A DNA stretch of 64,000 bases from Notolepis coatsorum (Eukaryota; Chordata; Actinopteri; Aulopiformes; Paralepididae), in contig OZ020589.1 in assembly GCA_963971535.1 (NCBI GenBank), forward strand, positions 75,410,311 through 75,474,310, written 5' to 3'. How positions within the stretch are numbered: position 1 is the stretch's first letter; the number at the start of each line of letters is the position of its first letter. Shown here piece after piece: positions 1-9,564 of the stretch. A program made the translations under genes and the position numbers. The notes beneath the pieces were generated by a model that had not been told where the DNA came from, searched no databases, and worked only from the letters and a program-made list of their open reading frames with translations.

Positions 1-1372
1 AGGGGACTATGGTATTGAATGCTGAGCTGTAGTCGATGAACAGCATTCTCACATAGTTCCCCTGCCTCTTGTCCAGGTGTGATGCTGCTGTGTGCAGCAC
101 ATGGGCTATGGCGTCCTCCGTGGACCTGTTAGGGCGGTATGCAAATTGCAGGGGGTCCAGGTTGATGGGGAGGTGGGAACAGATGTAGCCCTTCTATAGC
201 TTCTCAAAGCACTTCATGGCTATGGAGGTGAGAGCTACAGGGCGGTAGTCGTTGAGGCAAGCGGGCGTAGATTTTTTGGGTACAGGGATGATGGTGGACT
301 TCTTCAGACAGGTGAGGATGACAGCCTGTTCTAAGGACAGGTTAAAGATGTCAGTGAATACCGGGGCCAGTTGGTCGGCACAGACTTTTAGGACGCGGCC
401 GGGGATGCCGTCCGGTCCTGCTGCCTTCCTGATATTCACTTTCTTAAAGGTCCTCCTCACCTCATGTTCTGTTATTCTGAACACTGAATCTCCCTCAGCA
501 GACCCCCCCCCCATCCCCATTGCCGTGGCTTGTAGGCTGGTGTTGTTATTCACAGCCTCAAACCTTGCATAGAAGGTATTGAGATCATTTGCTAAGGAGA
601 TGTCACTGTTCAGTTTGAGGGAGGTGCCTTTGTAATCTGTCATCGTTCTGAGGCCCTGCCACATACCTCTAGAGTCAGCCTGTTCAAACAGAAGTTCAAC
701 TTTATCCCTATAACGCCGTTTTGCTTCTATTACTGCTCTCCTGACGTTGTATCTCGCCGTCTTGTGTTCATTCATGTTGCCTGTCACAAGCCCGGTGTTG
801 TAGGCTGAGGTGCGCACTTTCAGAGCCTCACGGACGGATTTATCTACCCAGGGCTTTTGATTTGGGTAGATTCTAATTGTGGTAGAGGGGATTGTTTCTT
901 CTACCAGAGTACAGACAAAGTCAAGCACCGTTTCAGTGTATTCGTTAATATTGGCTGTGTTGTCACGGAATACATTCCAGTCTGTGCATTCCAGCGCAGC
1001 CTGAAGCGTCTCCTCTGACGTCACAGTCCAACACTTAACCTCTCGCGATACAACCGGCGTTCGCTTAAGACTCTGTTTATATTTTGGCAAAAGAAAGATG
1101 GCGGCGTGATCGGACTTACCGAATGGACTAAGAGCCTTTGACTTGTACCCATTCTTAAATTGCGAGTATACATGGTCTAATATGTTCTCGCCTCTGGTGG
1201 GACAGGTCACATGCTGATAGAAATTCGGCAACACCTTTTTAAGACGCTTGCTGTTGAAATTGCCCAGAACCAAAATGGCAGCGTCAACGTTAGCTATCTG
1301 TAGTTTGTTTACCTCGTCGTGTAGCTTTGAAAGTGCGGCCCCAGTCTTTGCTTGTGGTGGGATGTACACTCC
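1..1372 (-). pseudogene. Non-LTR retrotransposon (CR1/L2/Rex1-type) endonuclease-RT fragment
   Basis: The minus strand encodes the C-terminal part of an AP-like endonuclease followed by the start of a reverse transcriptase. Endonuclease motifs are LGNFNS (normally GDFN, so the Asp is Asn here) and SDHAAIF. RT motifs are RKAAGPDGIPGRVLK, IIPVPKK and NDYRPVALTS. The main open frame covers 194-1369. One in-frame stop follows FEKL near 190-193, after which the frame stays open to the window edge with [12 protein letters not shown] and an [10 protein letters not shown] motif, the first catalytic Asp of RT. The element is 5'-truncated: the endonuclease N-terminus is missing where the 40-bp minisatellite begins. 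The 3' half lies outside the window. The family assignment is from motif style only and the clade is uncertain. Confidence 0.85.
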
Positions 1373-1957
1373 TATTTAGTTCCATCTCTGTTGTAATAAG
1401 TAGCCAGATTGTTATTTAGTTCCATCTCTACTGTAATAAATAGCCAGATTGTTATTTAGTTCCATATCTACTGTAATAAGTAGCCAGATTGTTATTTAGT
1501 TCCATCTCTACTGCAATAAGTAGCCAGACTGCATGTTATTTAGTTCCATCTCTACTGTAATAAGTAGCCAGACAGTGTGATTTAGTTTCATCTCTACTGT
1601 AATAAGTAGCCAGACTGTTATTTAGTTCCATCTCTACTGTAATGAGTAGCCATGCTGTTATTTAGTTCCATCTCTGTTGTAATAAGTAGCCAGATTGTTA
1701 TTTAGTTCCATCTCTACTGTAATAAATAGCCAGATTGTTATTTAGTTCCATATCTACTGTAATACGTAGCCAGACAGTTATTTAGTTCCATCTCTACTGT
1801 AATACGTAGCCAGACAGTTATTTAGTTACATCTCTGTTGTAATAAGTAGCCGGAAAGTGTTATTTAGTTCCATCTCTACTGTAATAAGTATCCAGACAGT
1901 GTGATTTAGTTCCATCTCTACTGTAATAAGTAGCCAGACAGTTATTTAGTTTCATCT
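1372..1957. repeat. 40-bp minisatellite, about 14.4 copies
   Basis: Head-to-tail copies of a unit containing TATTTAGTTCCATCTCTACT and GTAATAAGTAGCCAGA, mostly 40 bp with a few 41-44-bp variants. Diagnostic variants recur in order: copies 1-3 (gttgt, aaatag, atatct) reappear as copies 8-10, so part of the array was duplicated in blocks. The repeat abuts the truncated 5' end of the minus-strand LINE. No reading frame is implied. Confidence 0.95.
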
Positions 1958-2069
1958 TGTGGGCGGGTCCTGGGACCAGAAGCGTAGAATGGTCCCTATA
2001 CATACGTGTAAATGGACTGTTTCAGCCAATCAGAATCGCTCACTCTGTTGTGACTGGGCATGTAGTAAG

Positions 2070-2368
<299 letters not shown>

Positions 2369-2429
2369 CTGTCTGCAACGCGGGGGAGAGTCAGACTGAG
2401 AGAGAGCTGGGTGCTGCGCTGTTCTAAGT

Positions 2430-2745
2430 GAGCATGGCCTATTGAGTTGATTGATTGATTGATTGCTAATTTTATTACTGTACGCTTGGTTTCCAACTGG
2501 ATAAGTTTAGGCCCTCTACAGTAGGTTTAAAAAAAATAAAAATAAAATAGGGCGAAGAAAACTTTCTTTTCCTATAGGGCAAAGAAAACGTTTTAATTTG
2601 TTTTACATACTTTCTATAGAAGCATCTAAGAATGAAGTTCTATAGAAAGTAGGTCTGCATCCCCTTAACAATTGTGTGTATTGAGCCGTACTGTATTGTA
2701 CCTATTCTGCATCTGGTAATAAAATGTTCAATCAATCAATCAATC
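2430..2745. repeat. Segment bounded by inverted (TTGA)n/(TCAA)n, with internal 14-bp hairpin
   Basis: A TTGATTGATTGATTGATTG run near 2440-2463 faces a CAATCAATCAATCAATC run near 2720-2742, about 260 bp apart. Between them a perfect inverted repeat, TACTTTCTATAGAA (2608-2621) and its complement (2638-2651), can form a 14-bp stem with a 16-nt loop. This may be a short degenerate transposon or retroposon tail; I cannot assign a family. Confidence 0.5.
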
Positions 2746-2790
2746 ATTCCAATAACAACCACTAACTTCATAATTAAAAACTAAAGAAAA

Positions 2791-3000
2791 GTTGGATGTG
2801 TTAGTTGGTTGGATGTCTTAGTTGAAAGGCAGTTGGATGTGTTAGTTGGTTGGATGTCTTAGTTGAAAGACAGTTGGATGTGTTAGTTGGTTGGATGTCT
2901 TAGTTGAAAGACAGTTGGATGTGTTAGTTGGTTGGATGTCTTAGTTGAAAGGCAGTTGGATTCCAATAACACACAGTTGGATGTGTTAGTTGGTTGGATG
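2791..3000. repeat. 41-bp tandem repeat, four full copies plus partials
   Basis: The unit begins GTTGGATGTGTTAGTTGGTT and recurs at 2791, 2832, 2873 and 2914 with at most one base changed between copies. A broken fifth copy runs to about 3000. Within the unit, GTTGGATGT occurs twice, so the 41-mer itself grew from a shorter motif. Confidence 0.9.
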
Positions 3001-3141
3001 CACTTCCGAGCTGCTTCCACATGGAGGCAATTTCTCTTTTTTGTTGTTGTGGGAACTACTTTTTCTGGCGGATGGTTTTTTCAATAAATCTTCGATTAAT
3101 GTGTGTTTATTGTATAGCAATAAGGTTGGATGAATGTGGCA

Positions 3142-3280
3142 GTTGTATAAAAGCATTACACCACTTGCAGTCGTGATTTGTGAACAATAAACCATGCCTA
3201 GGGGGGTCTAACGACCACCCCTAGGCATGGTTTATTGTTCACAAACCACTCCTGCGCGTGATGTAATGCTTAAATATAAC
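3142..3280. repeat. Near-perfect 139-nt palindrome (foldback)
   Basis: The core arms 3177-3208 and 3213-3245 pair over 32 bp with a single bulged base and a 4-nt loop (TAAC). Pairing continues outward with about six mismatches to AAGCATTAC / GTAATGCTT and further to roughly 3142 and 3280. Such a structure fits a foldback MITE or a hairpin formed by template switching. No TSD was found. Confidence 0.85.
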
Positions 3281-3320
3281 ACTGTAAATCTCAGCTCTCT
3301 GTTCAACAGCTAATCAGGAG

Positions 3321-3322
<2 letters not shown>

Positions 3323-3396
<74 letters not shown>
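3323..3396. repeat. (TC)n microsatellite
   Basis: About 74 bp of pure CT dinucleotides. Confidence 0.97.
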
Positions 3397-3401
<5 letters not shown>

Positions 3402-4663
3402 CATCACTATAGTTAGCACTATGTTGCTATCGTCCCCTCACTATATATCGTATACAAATAACAATATATGTGGTATAGAAAATAAAATTTCTAATGAATG
3501 ACACCCAAGCTTTATCAACAACTCTCTCTCTGGGCCTCTTGGGTCAAAAGACATTCAGTCATTGGAATAACAAAGGAACAACAGACTGGACGCTTGGCCT
3601 TTGTTCAGGTGTTAATTGGTGTGGAGTGAATTGAATTCTGGGAGTGTAGTCCTTTCATCAAATAGCTGAATTGTGTTTCATTGTTTCAAAGCCCTGAACT
3701 GAGATTTAGTCAGAATGTTACCAGAATGTTTAATAGGACATTGATTGAAAACTATCGGCTCGTATTTTACAATTGATGGCTTATTTTGAAGGTATGAACC
3801 TGTAGTTTCATATAATGTAATTTTTTGAAAATTCCCAGGGAGGAGGGGCCCAACAGCCCAGACTCTAGAGGGATAAACAACACATCACACATATCGCTGT
3901 GGCGTCCATTGAGTTAAAAATCGCACCTCTACTGCAAGGGCGCAGCGTCGTTAACACCTTGTTAACAGCACTGCCAGGTTAATGGTGCATGATTACCGCA
4001 GTAGCAGGGCAGAGCAGAGTCCTAAGAGCTGCATCTGTACCTGCTTTCTGCCTGTTCATTAAATATAACCTTCAGTTGTGTTTTTCAACATCATCTGCCT
4101 CCTGTCTCCTGTCTGCACTTGGGTCCACATCCCAGCCTGGTTCATTACAGAAAAACCAATTAGTTGAATTAAATGGGTGATAACAACGAGACTCTTAACA
4201 CTACTGTGGGCTGTGCAGCTTGGATAGTCTTATTAACCTAGGTGCCATTCATTAACATTGCATGTATTCACATTGTATTTTTATATTGGACTCCCTGCAT
4301 TTCTCTTCCTGCAACAATTACACAGTGATTAAGGATTACGGGATCCTACATTTAGGAGTGCTTATAGAGATAAGCAATTATTTTCAAAGATTGAATAAAT
4401 TCCAATTAGAGCCACTCCTGCAAGGGTCTTTCCTAGTGAAGGGCTATATAATTATCTTTCATAGAATGAGCAAGACACCAATGTAAGTCTAATTTGAGAG
4501 TAAAAAATATATAATAAAAATATATATAAACGTTGACCTCAATCTACACCTTTATTTGGGTGCTATACAATTAGTACACCATACTATACAATGCACATGC
4601 TATCCACTATTTGTTATTGCTGTGGATGAGGGGATGTTTTGTTCTATTTTATTTTTATTCAGC
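3397..4663. other. Unassigned non-coding stretch
   Basis: AT-rich sequence without a supportable gene. Short open frames here have no recognisable domain. I see no terminal repeats or tails that would place it in a transposon family. Confidence 0.5.
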
Positions 4664-4722
4664 CCACGTCACCCGACTTCTCAGAGAGCTGCACTCCACT
4701 CACTTCAAGGTTCTTGACCTGG
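4664..4722 (+). pseudogene. LINE ORF2 3' part, piece 1 of 3
   Basis: Encodes LLRELHSTHFKVLDL, typical of the C-terminal region of CR1/L2-type LINE polyproteins. The frame is cut by the SINE at 4723 and resumes after the repeated target sequence at 5185. The last 13 bases (4710-4722, GTTCTTGACCTGG) are the left target-site duplication of the SINE. The element is 5'-truncated. Confidence 0.75.
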
Positions 4723-5184
4723 GGGGCGGCTGGGTGGCGCAGCGGACATTGCACTCGTCACCAACGCAAGAGACACCGGGTTCGACTCCGGCTGTCGGCG
4801 TTGCCTCCAGCTTGGGCCAGCCGTCATACTAACTCAATTGGCAGAGTTAGCGGGTGGAAGTCGATGGGGGGTAATCTGGACGTTGTGGACAGCGACTCCT
4901 ACAGGTCGGTTGGGGATGCCTGCACAGCAGAGACAGGAAATGGCGGGGGTAGTGTGAGCCTCCCACACGTTACACCTCCGCGCTGGCAGGTGAAAAGATG
5001 TGACAGGCTGCCTCCTCGTGTACCGGAGGGAACGCGTGATGCAAGGCTTCTATCCTCCCTACAACTGGCCAGTGGGGGGCATATGCGAGCAATGTTCAAG
5101 ACAGGGGAGGGGAGAATTGGCACAACAGAATTGGGATTGGAGAAGAATAGAAATAGAGGAGAAAAAAGTGGATAAAAAAATATA
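4723..5184 (+). mobile_element. tRNA-derived SINE, about 460 bp, copy 1
   Basis: The head contains an A-box match TGGCGCAGCGG (4735-4745) and a perfect B-box match GGTTCGACTCC (4779-4789), the internal RNA polymerase III promoter of a tRNA-derived SINE. A long body of about 370 bp and an A-rich 3' end follow. It is flanked by a perfect 13-bp target duplication (4710-4722 and 5185-5197). Two minus-strand relatives lie at 44048-44331 and 44696-45176. The length is large for a SINE; I do not recognise a named family. Confidence 0.88.
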
Positions 5185-5302
5185 GTTCTTGACCTGGCAT
5201 ACCGTGCAGTGAGGGGAAAGGCTCCCACCTACCTCCAGTCAATGGTCTCTAACTACACACCCTCAAGACCCCTATGCTCTGCATCTTCTGGCCGCTTGAG
5301 AT
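5185..5302 (+). pseudogene. LINE ORF2 3' part, piece 2 of 3
   Basis: The frame rejoins piece 1 through the SINE target duplication and reads AYRAVRGKAPTYLQSMV and onward to SGRLR. It is then cut by the hAT-like element at 5303. The final 8 bases (CTTGAGAT, 5295-5302) are the left target duplication of that element. Confidence 0.8.
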
Positions 5303-5685
5303 CAGTGGCGGCCGCCACTGGGGGGCTCTAGGGCGCCGCCCCCCCTGCCGCGCCCCCTGGTAAAGAGAGCAGGAGAAGAAGAAAATGTTTTATTTTTATT
5401 TTAGACCCCTAAAAATAAAATAAACATGTTTAAAATGAATAATATTTACTCATTTTAAGTATGTTTGTGTTTCCAATGCACAATATAACGTTAAAATATA
5501 AAATATTAATAATCGTTTTCCTGAACAGGAAGTGACGATTCTGTCTGATAAAGAACGTTCCATTACCTTAGCCGCATTACTCCTGCCGTATTTCTCTCGG
5601 GCTAGACGCAATAGCGCTCTGAGTGCGCGTCACTGTTTCATCGCTGTATCCGTCGCAGCCAATCAGTGCGTAACGCGTTGTGCGT

Positions 5686-5897
5686 TGTTAGGGATTTCCT
5701 ATCCCTCGTGAATTCTTAATTGATTTGCCAGTGGACCAGTCGGCCGAAAGACGAAGCGGAAGACAGAGTATTTCTCAAACAGAGCTTTTATTCATCAGAG
5801 AAGAAGACAGTTACCCCGCGCGGGCACATCACCAGTAGAAGAAGGAGGCAGAATGTCCATATTACATGTCATTTTATACAGACAGAGATGAGGGGAG

Positions 5898-5932
<35 letters not shown>

Positions 5933-6274
5933 TGAGTGTGTGTGTGTGTGTATGTGTGTGTGTGTACTTGGTCAGAAGAAGGGGGGCTAATTGGTTCCAG
6001 ATGGAGAAACCCCTAGTCTCTGAATAACATCTCCATAACTCAAAGGTGTGACAGCTTGTGCGCATGTGTACGTGAGTGTGTGCGTGTGCACGTGAGTGTG
6101 TGTGCATGTGCGCGTGCATGTGTGTGAGGAGGGAGCCGGCCCTGTGTGTGGAAGGAGCCTTCAGCCAGAGGTCATCAGGTCACGCCACATGCACAAAGGG
6201 AGACAGAGAGAGCAGGGTGCAGCCTACACAAGCAGATATAAGATATTACCAGGCATCAATGAACTAATCTATCA
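5686..6274 (-). mobile_element. LTR (3'-terminal) of retrovirus-like element B
   Basis: On the minus strand this LTR starts TGATAGATTAG and ends CCCTAACA, the standard TG...CA form. It is directly preceded, on that strand, by a polypurine tract AAAAGGGGGAAT (complement of 6275-6286). An AATAAA signal is visible in the complement of the region near 5785-5800. It contains a (GT)n tract (5901-5965). A second copy lies at 7140-7783. Confidence 0.82.
5901..5965. repeat. (GT)n microsatellite inside LTR B
   Basis: Interrupted GT repeat within the left LTR; the second LTR has a longer pure tract at the matching place. Confidence 0.95.
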
Positions 6275-7139
6275 ATTCCCCCTTTTGACGTTAAATTAAA
6301 ACGTCAACACAACAGTTCATTGATCTGTATCCGTCGATTGTCACCTCATTACATGCATCACATCCAATACCAGACGGGATAATCAACATCAGGAGAGCAG
6401 AGAGAGAGATAGAGGGAGGGGGGAGAGCGGGAGAGAGAGAGAGAGAGAAAGAGAGAAACACAATTCTGGCAACTTAACAGGAGATACACGTAACCCCGTC
6501 GGACCCCCCTTACTCATTCACCTAACCCAGAGGAACCCCCCCTCTATTTACAGTGCACCCCTGGTCCCGTCTTCTAGGGGATGTGGGTCTCCTCCTGAGC
6601 TGGTTCCCGTTCCAGGGTGCAGTCCCCTAGGCAAACGTGCCTCCTCCGGTCCGCTGCCTTCCCAGTGTCTCAGACTGTCCCCTCCACCTCTCGCCGGCCG
6701 GCCCACCATCACTCCAACTCAGCTCAGTGTCTCCCCTGCGGCCGCTTCCCCCGTTCTCGTCGTGGATGAACTGCGTGTCGTAGACGACTTGCGGCGGTGC
6801 CTATGATCTGCGGTGCATGTGGTGCCTGGCTGCTGTCGCTGATCTCCGGTGCTGCGGTGGTCATCTCCGGCCTCTCGCACAGCTGCCATCTCCTCCGGTC
6901 CTGGCCCTCATCCTGGCCCGTCTGTCCTTCGTCTCCTCCTGCCTGTCATCCGGTGGTCTGGTGGTCTGGTCACGGACGTCTGAGGGGCTGCTGGTATCTT
7001 ACCCCTGGTTCAGACGCGCTGCAGACAGCTGGTAGTGACTGTCTGGATCTTCTGCATCGTCTTCTCCTCCTCCGCGTCTCCATTCCTCCGTCCTCGGTTG
7101 CGGCTGGAACACATCAATTCTCACTATGGAACCTCCATT
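6275..7139 (-). mobile_element. Internal region of element B, non-coding, with tRNA-Gln-like PBS
   Basis: This 865-bp interval sits between two LTR copies. On the minus strand it begins two bases after the LTR with TGGAGGTTCCATAGTGAG (complement of 7120-7137). The first 11 bases match the primer-binding site expected for tRNA-Gln. It ends at a polypurine tract next to the following LTR. There is no gag, pro, pol or env frame. The part at about 6480-6800 is homologous to 53600-54000 of element A on the plus strand (shared GTTTGCCTAGGGGAC-like and TAGAAGACGGGACC motifs). Confidence 0.78.
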
Positions 7140-7363
7140 TGTTAGGGATTTCCTATCCCTCGTGAATTCTTAATTGATTTGCCAGTGGACCAGTCGGCCG
7201 AAAGACGAAGCGGAAGACAGAGTATTTCTCAAACGGAGCTTTTATTCATCAGAGGAGAAGACAGTCACCCCGCAGCCCATATGGGCTCCGCTCCTCGCCA
7301 GCATCAGAAAAAGAAGGGCAGAATACATCACAGTACATGTCATTTATACAGAGAGGAGGGGAG

Positions 7364-7451
<88 letters not shown>

Positions 7452-7783
7452 GGTCAGAAGAAGGGGGGCTAATTGGTTCCAGATGTACTCAGGGAGCCCC
7501 TATTCTCGAAACAACATCTCCATCAATCAAAGGCGTGACAGCTTGTGCGCGTGTGTACGTGAGTGTGTGTGCGTGTGCACGTGAGTGTGTGTGCGCGTGA
7601 GTGTGTGTGCACGTGCATGTGTGTGCGTGTGATGTACAGGGGGCCCTGTGTAGAAGGAGCCTCGAGCCAGAGGTCATCAGGTCACGCCACATGCACAAAG
7701 GGAGAGACAGACAGAGCAGGGTGCAGCCTACAGCCTAAGCACAGATATAAGATATTACCAGGCATCAATGAACTAATCTATCA
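7140..7783 (-). mobile_element. LTR (second copy) of retrovirus-like element B
   Basis: Same termini as the 5686-6274 LTR, again followed on the plus strand by ATTCCCCCTTTT (7784-7795), the complement of a polypurine tract. It is about 55 bp longer because of an extended (GT)n tract (7366-7447). The PBS lies just beyond its 3' end on the minus strand, so it acts as the 5' LTR of the unit 5686-7783. Confidence 0.82.
7366..7447. repeat. (GT)n microsatellite inside LTR B
   Basis: About 80 bp of pure GT dinucleotides. Confidence 0.97.
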
Positions 7784-8350
7784 ATTCCCCCTTTTGACGT
7801 TAAATTAAAACGTCAATACACAGTTCATTGATCTGTATCCGTCGATTGTCACCTCATTACATGCATCACATCCAATACCAGACGGGATAATCAACATCAG
7901 GAGAGCAGAGAGAGAGATAGAGGGAGGGGGGAGAGCGGGAGAGAGAGAGAGAAGAAAGAGAGAAACACAGAATTTGGCAACCTAACAGAAGATACAGTAA
8001 GCCCGTTGGACCCCCCTTACTCAGGCACACCCAACGTCCATCAGGGCGCTACCTTCCCTCTGTTACAGTGCACCGCCCACCTGGGTCGGCCCCGTCTTCT
8101 GGAGGGCAAGGGCTGACCTCCTGAGGTTGGTCCCCGTTCCAGGTGCGGGTCCCCTAGACAAACGTGCCTCCTCCGGTCCGCTGCCTTCCCAGTGTCTCAG
8201 ACTGTCCTCTCCACCTCTCGCCGGCCGGCCCACCATCACTCCAACTCAGCTCAGTGTCTCCCCTGCGGCCGCTTCCCCCGTTCTCGTCGTGGATGAACTG
8301 CGTGTCGTAGACGACGATCAGCGGTGATTGATCTGCGGTGCCTGCGGTGC
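7784..8350 (-). mobile_element. Extra partial internal region of element B
   Basis: This repeats the 6275-6830 internal sequence, including the polypurine tract, a (GA)n tract and the GC-rich block near 8160-8330. With the downstream LTRs it gives, on the minus strand, the order internal, LTR, internal, LTR. Such an order is produced by unequal recombination between LTRs. Its outer end near 8350 has no LTR, so one terminus was lost. Confidence 0.7.
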
Positions 8351-8758
8351 CATGATGTTTATGATGGAAGCCGGGCGCGATTTGAAGCGGTCTAAGCAGC
8401 AGCGTCTATCATTTTTTTTTCGTAGCAGCATTTTTTTCCTTAGCCACATTTCGCGGAGACGCTCTCTGATTGGCCGACGCGGCGATGCCAGTTTTTTCCT
8501 TAGCCACAGTTTGCAACATGTTCGAGGCTGTGTGTTGTGAACTTGTGATTCAGTCTGGAGTCTGGACAGTGGGCAGTGAGTGGAATGGATATACATCGAC
8601 AACAGTCTGGGGGACAGTCAGTGGACATACACTTTATTAAGCCCTCCGGCTGGACCACGTTTCAATTAAACAAAGTGAGTTAATTCTCTCTCTCTCTCTC
8701 TCTTAGCCAACTCGGCAAACCTTAGCTGCTGTTAGCCACTCAGCTAATGCTTAACTAA

Positions 8759-8985
<227 letters not shown>

Positions 8986-9150
8986 ATGCATGTGTTTGGA
9001 GACAGAGCGAGTTTGTTTCTAACGTTTCTATTTATATATTGTGTTTCAAGTTGTGAATTAGACTGTACTTTATTTGGCCAATGCGTGGTACATGTTTGGT
9101 ATAGCGCCCCCTAGCGCCCCCTCTGGAGAATAATTCAGGAGCCGCCACTG

Positions 9151-9340
9151 CTTGAGACCCACTCCTATTCGGGCTCCTGGGGGGTCATCAAAGCAAAGCA
9201 GGCTATTCAGTGTCCTTGCTCCACAATGGTGGAACAAATGTCCACCTCAGTCAGGTCAGCTGAAACCCGGCCAACTTTCCGCCGTCCACTAACAAACACA
9301 CTTCTTCAATCAATATCTGAATAAAAACAAAAAAAAACTT
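9151..9340 (+). pseudogene. LINE ORF2 3' part, piece 3 of 3, with 3' UTR
   Basis: The frame resumes after the hAT-like element with PTPIRAPGGSSKQSRLFSVLAPQWWNKCP and ends at a stop after LSAVH near 9292. The VLAPQWWN motif is characteristic of the C-terminal end of CR1/L2-type LINE polyproteins. A-rich sequence follows. Confidence 0.78.
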
Positions 9341-9440
9341 CTTACAGTCTTTTACTATTATGTACTTTGCTACTATGTCAATAGACCTGTCCACTGTATA
9401 CAAACATACCATGTTCGAGCCAATCATCAATACCAACTGA

Positions 9441-9553
9441 CCCACCACCACCAGGCCAGCCCCAGGCTACCAGCTACCAGCCACCACCACCAGGCCAGCC
9501 CCAGGCTACCAGCCACCAGGCCAGCCCCAGGATACCAGCTACCAGCAGTAGCC
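9441..9553. repeat. Short CCAGGCCAGCCCCAGG-type tandem repeats
   Basis: Three imperfect repeats of a unit containing ACCAGGCCAGCCCCAGG and TACCAGC, of variable spacing. This is a local minisatellite just upstream of the third LINE. Confidence 0.85.
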
Positions 9554-9564
9554 CTCTACTGCTT

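Noticed and set aside
1372..1957. CRISPR-like array
   Set aside because: The repeats are contiguous with no unique spacers; ordinary minisatellite in a vertebrate genome.
4723..4800. tRNA gene
   Set aside because: A and B boxes are present but belong to a SINE head with target duplications; no acceptor-stem pairing of a functional tRNA.
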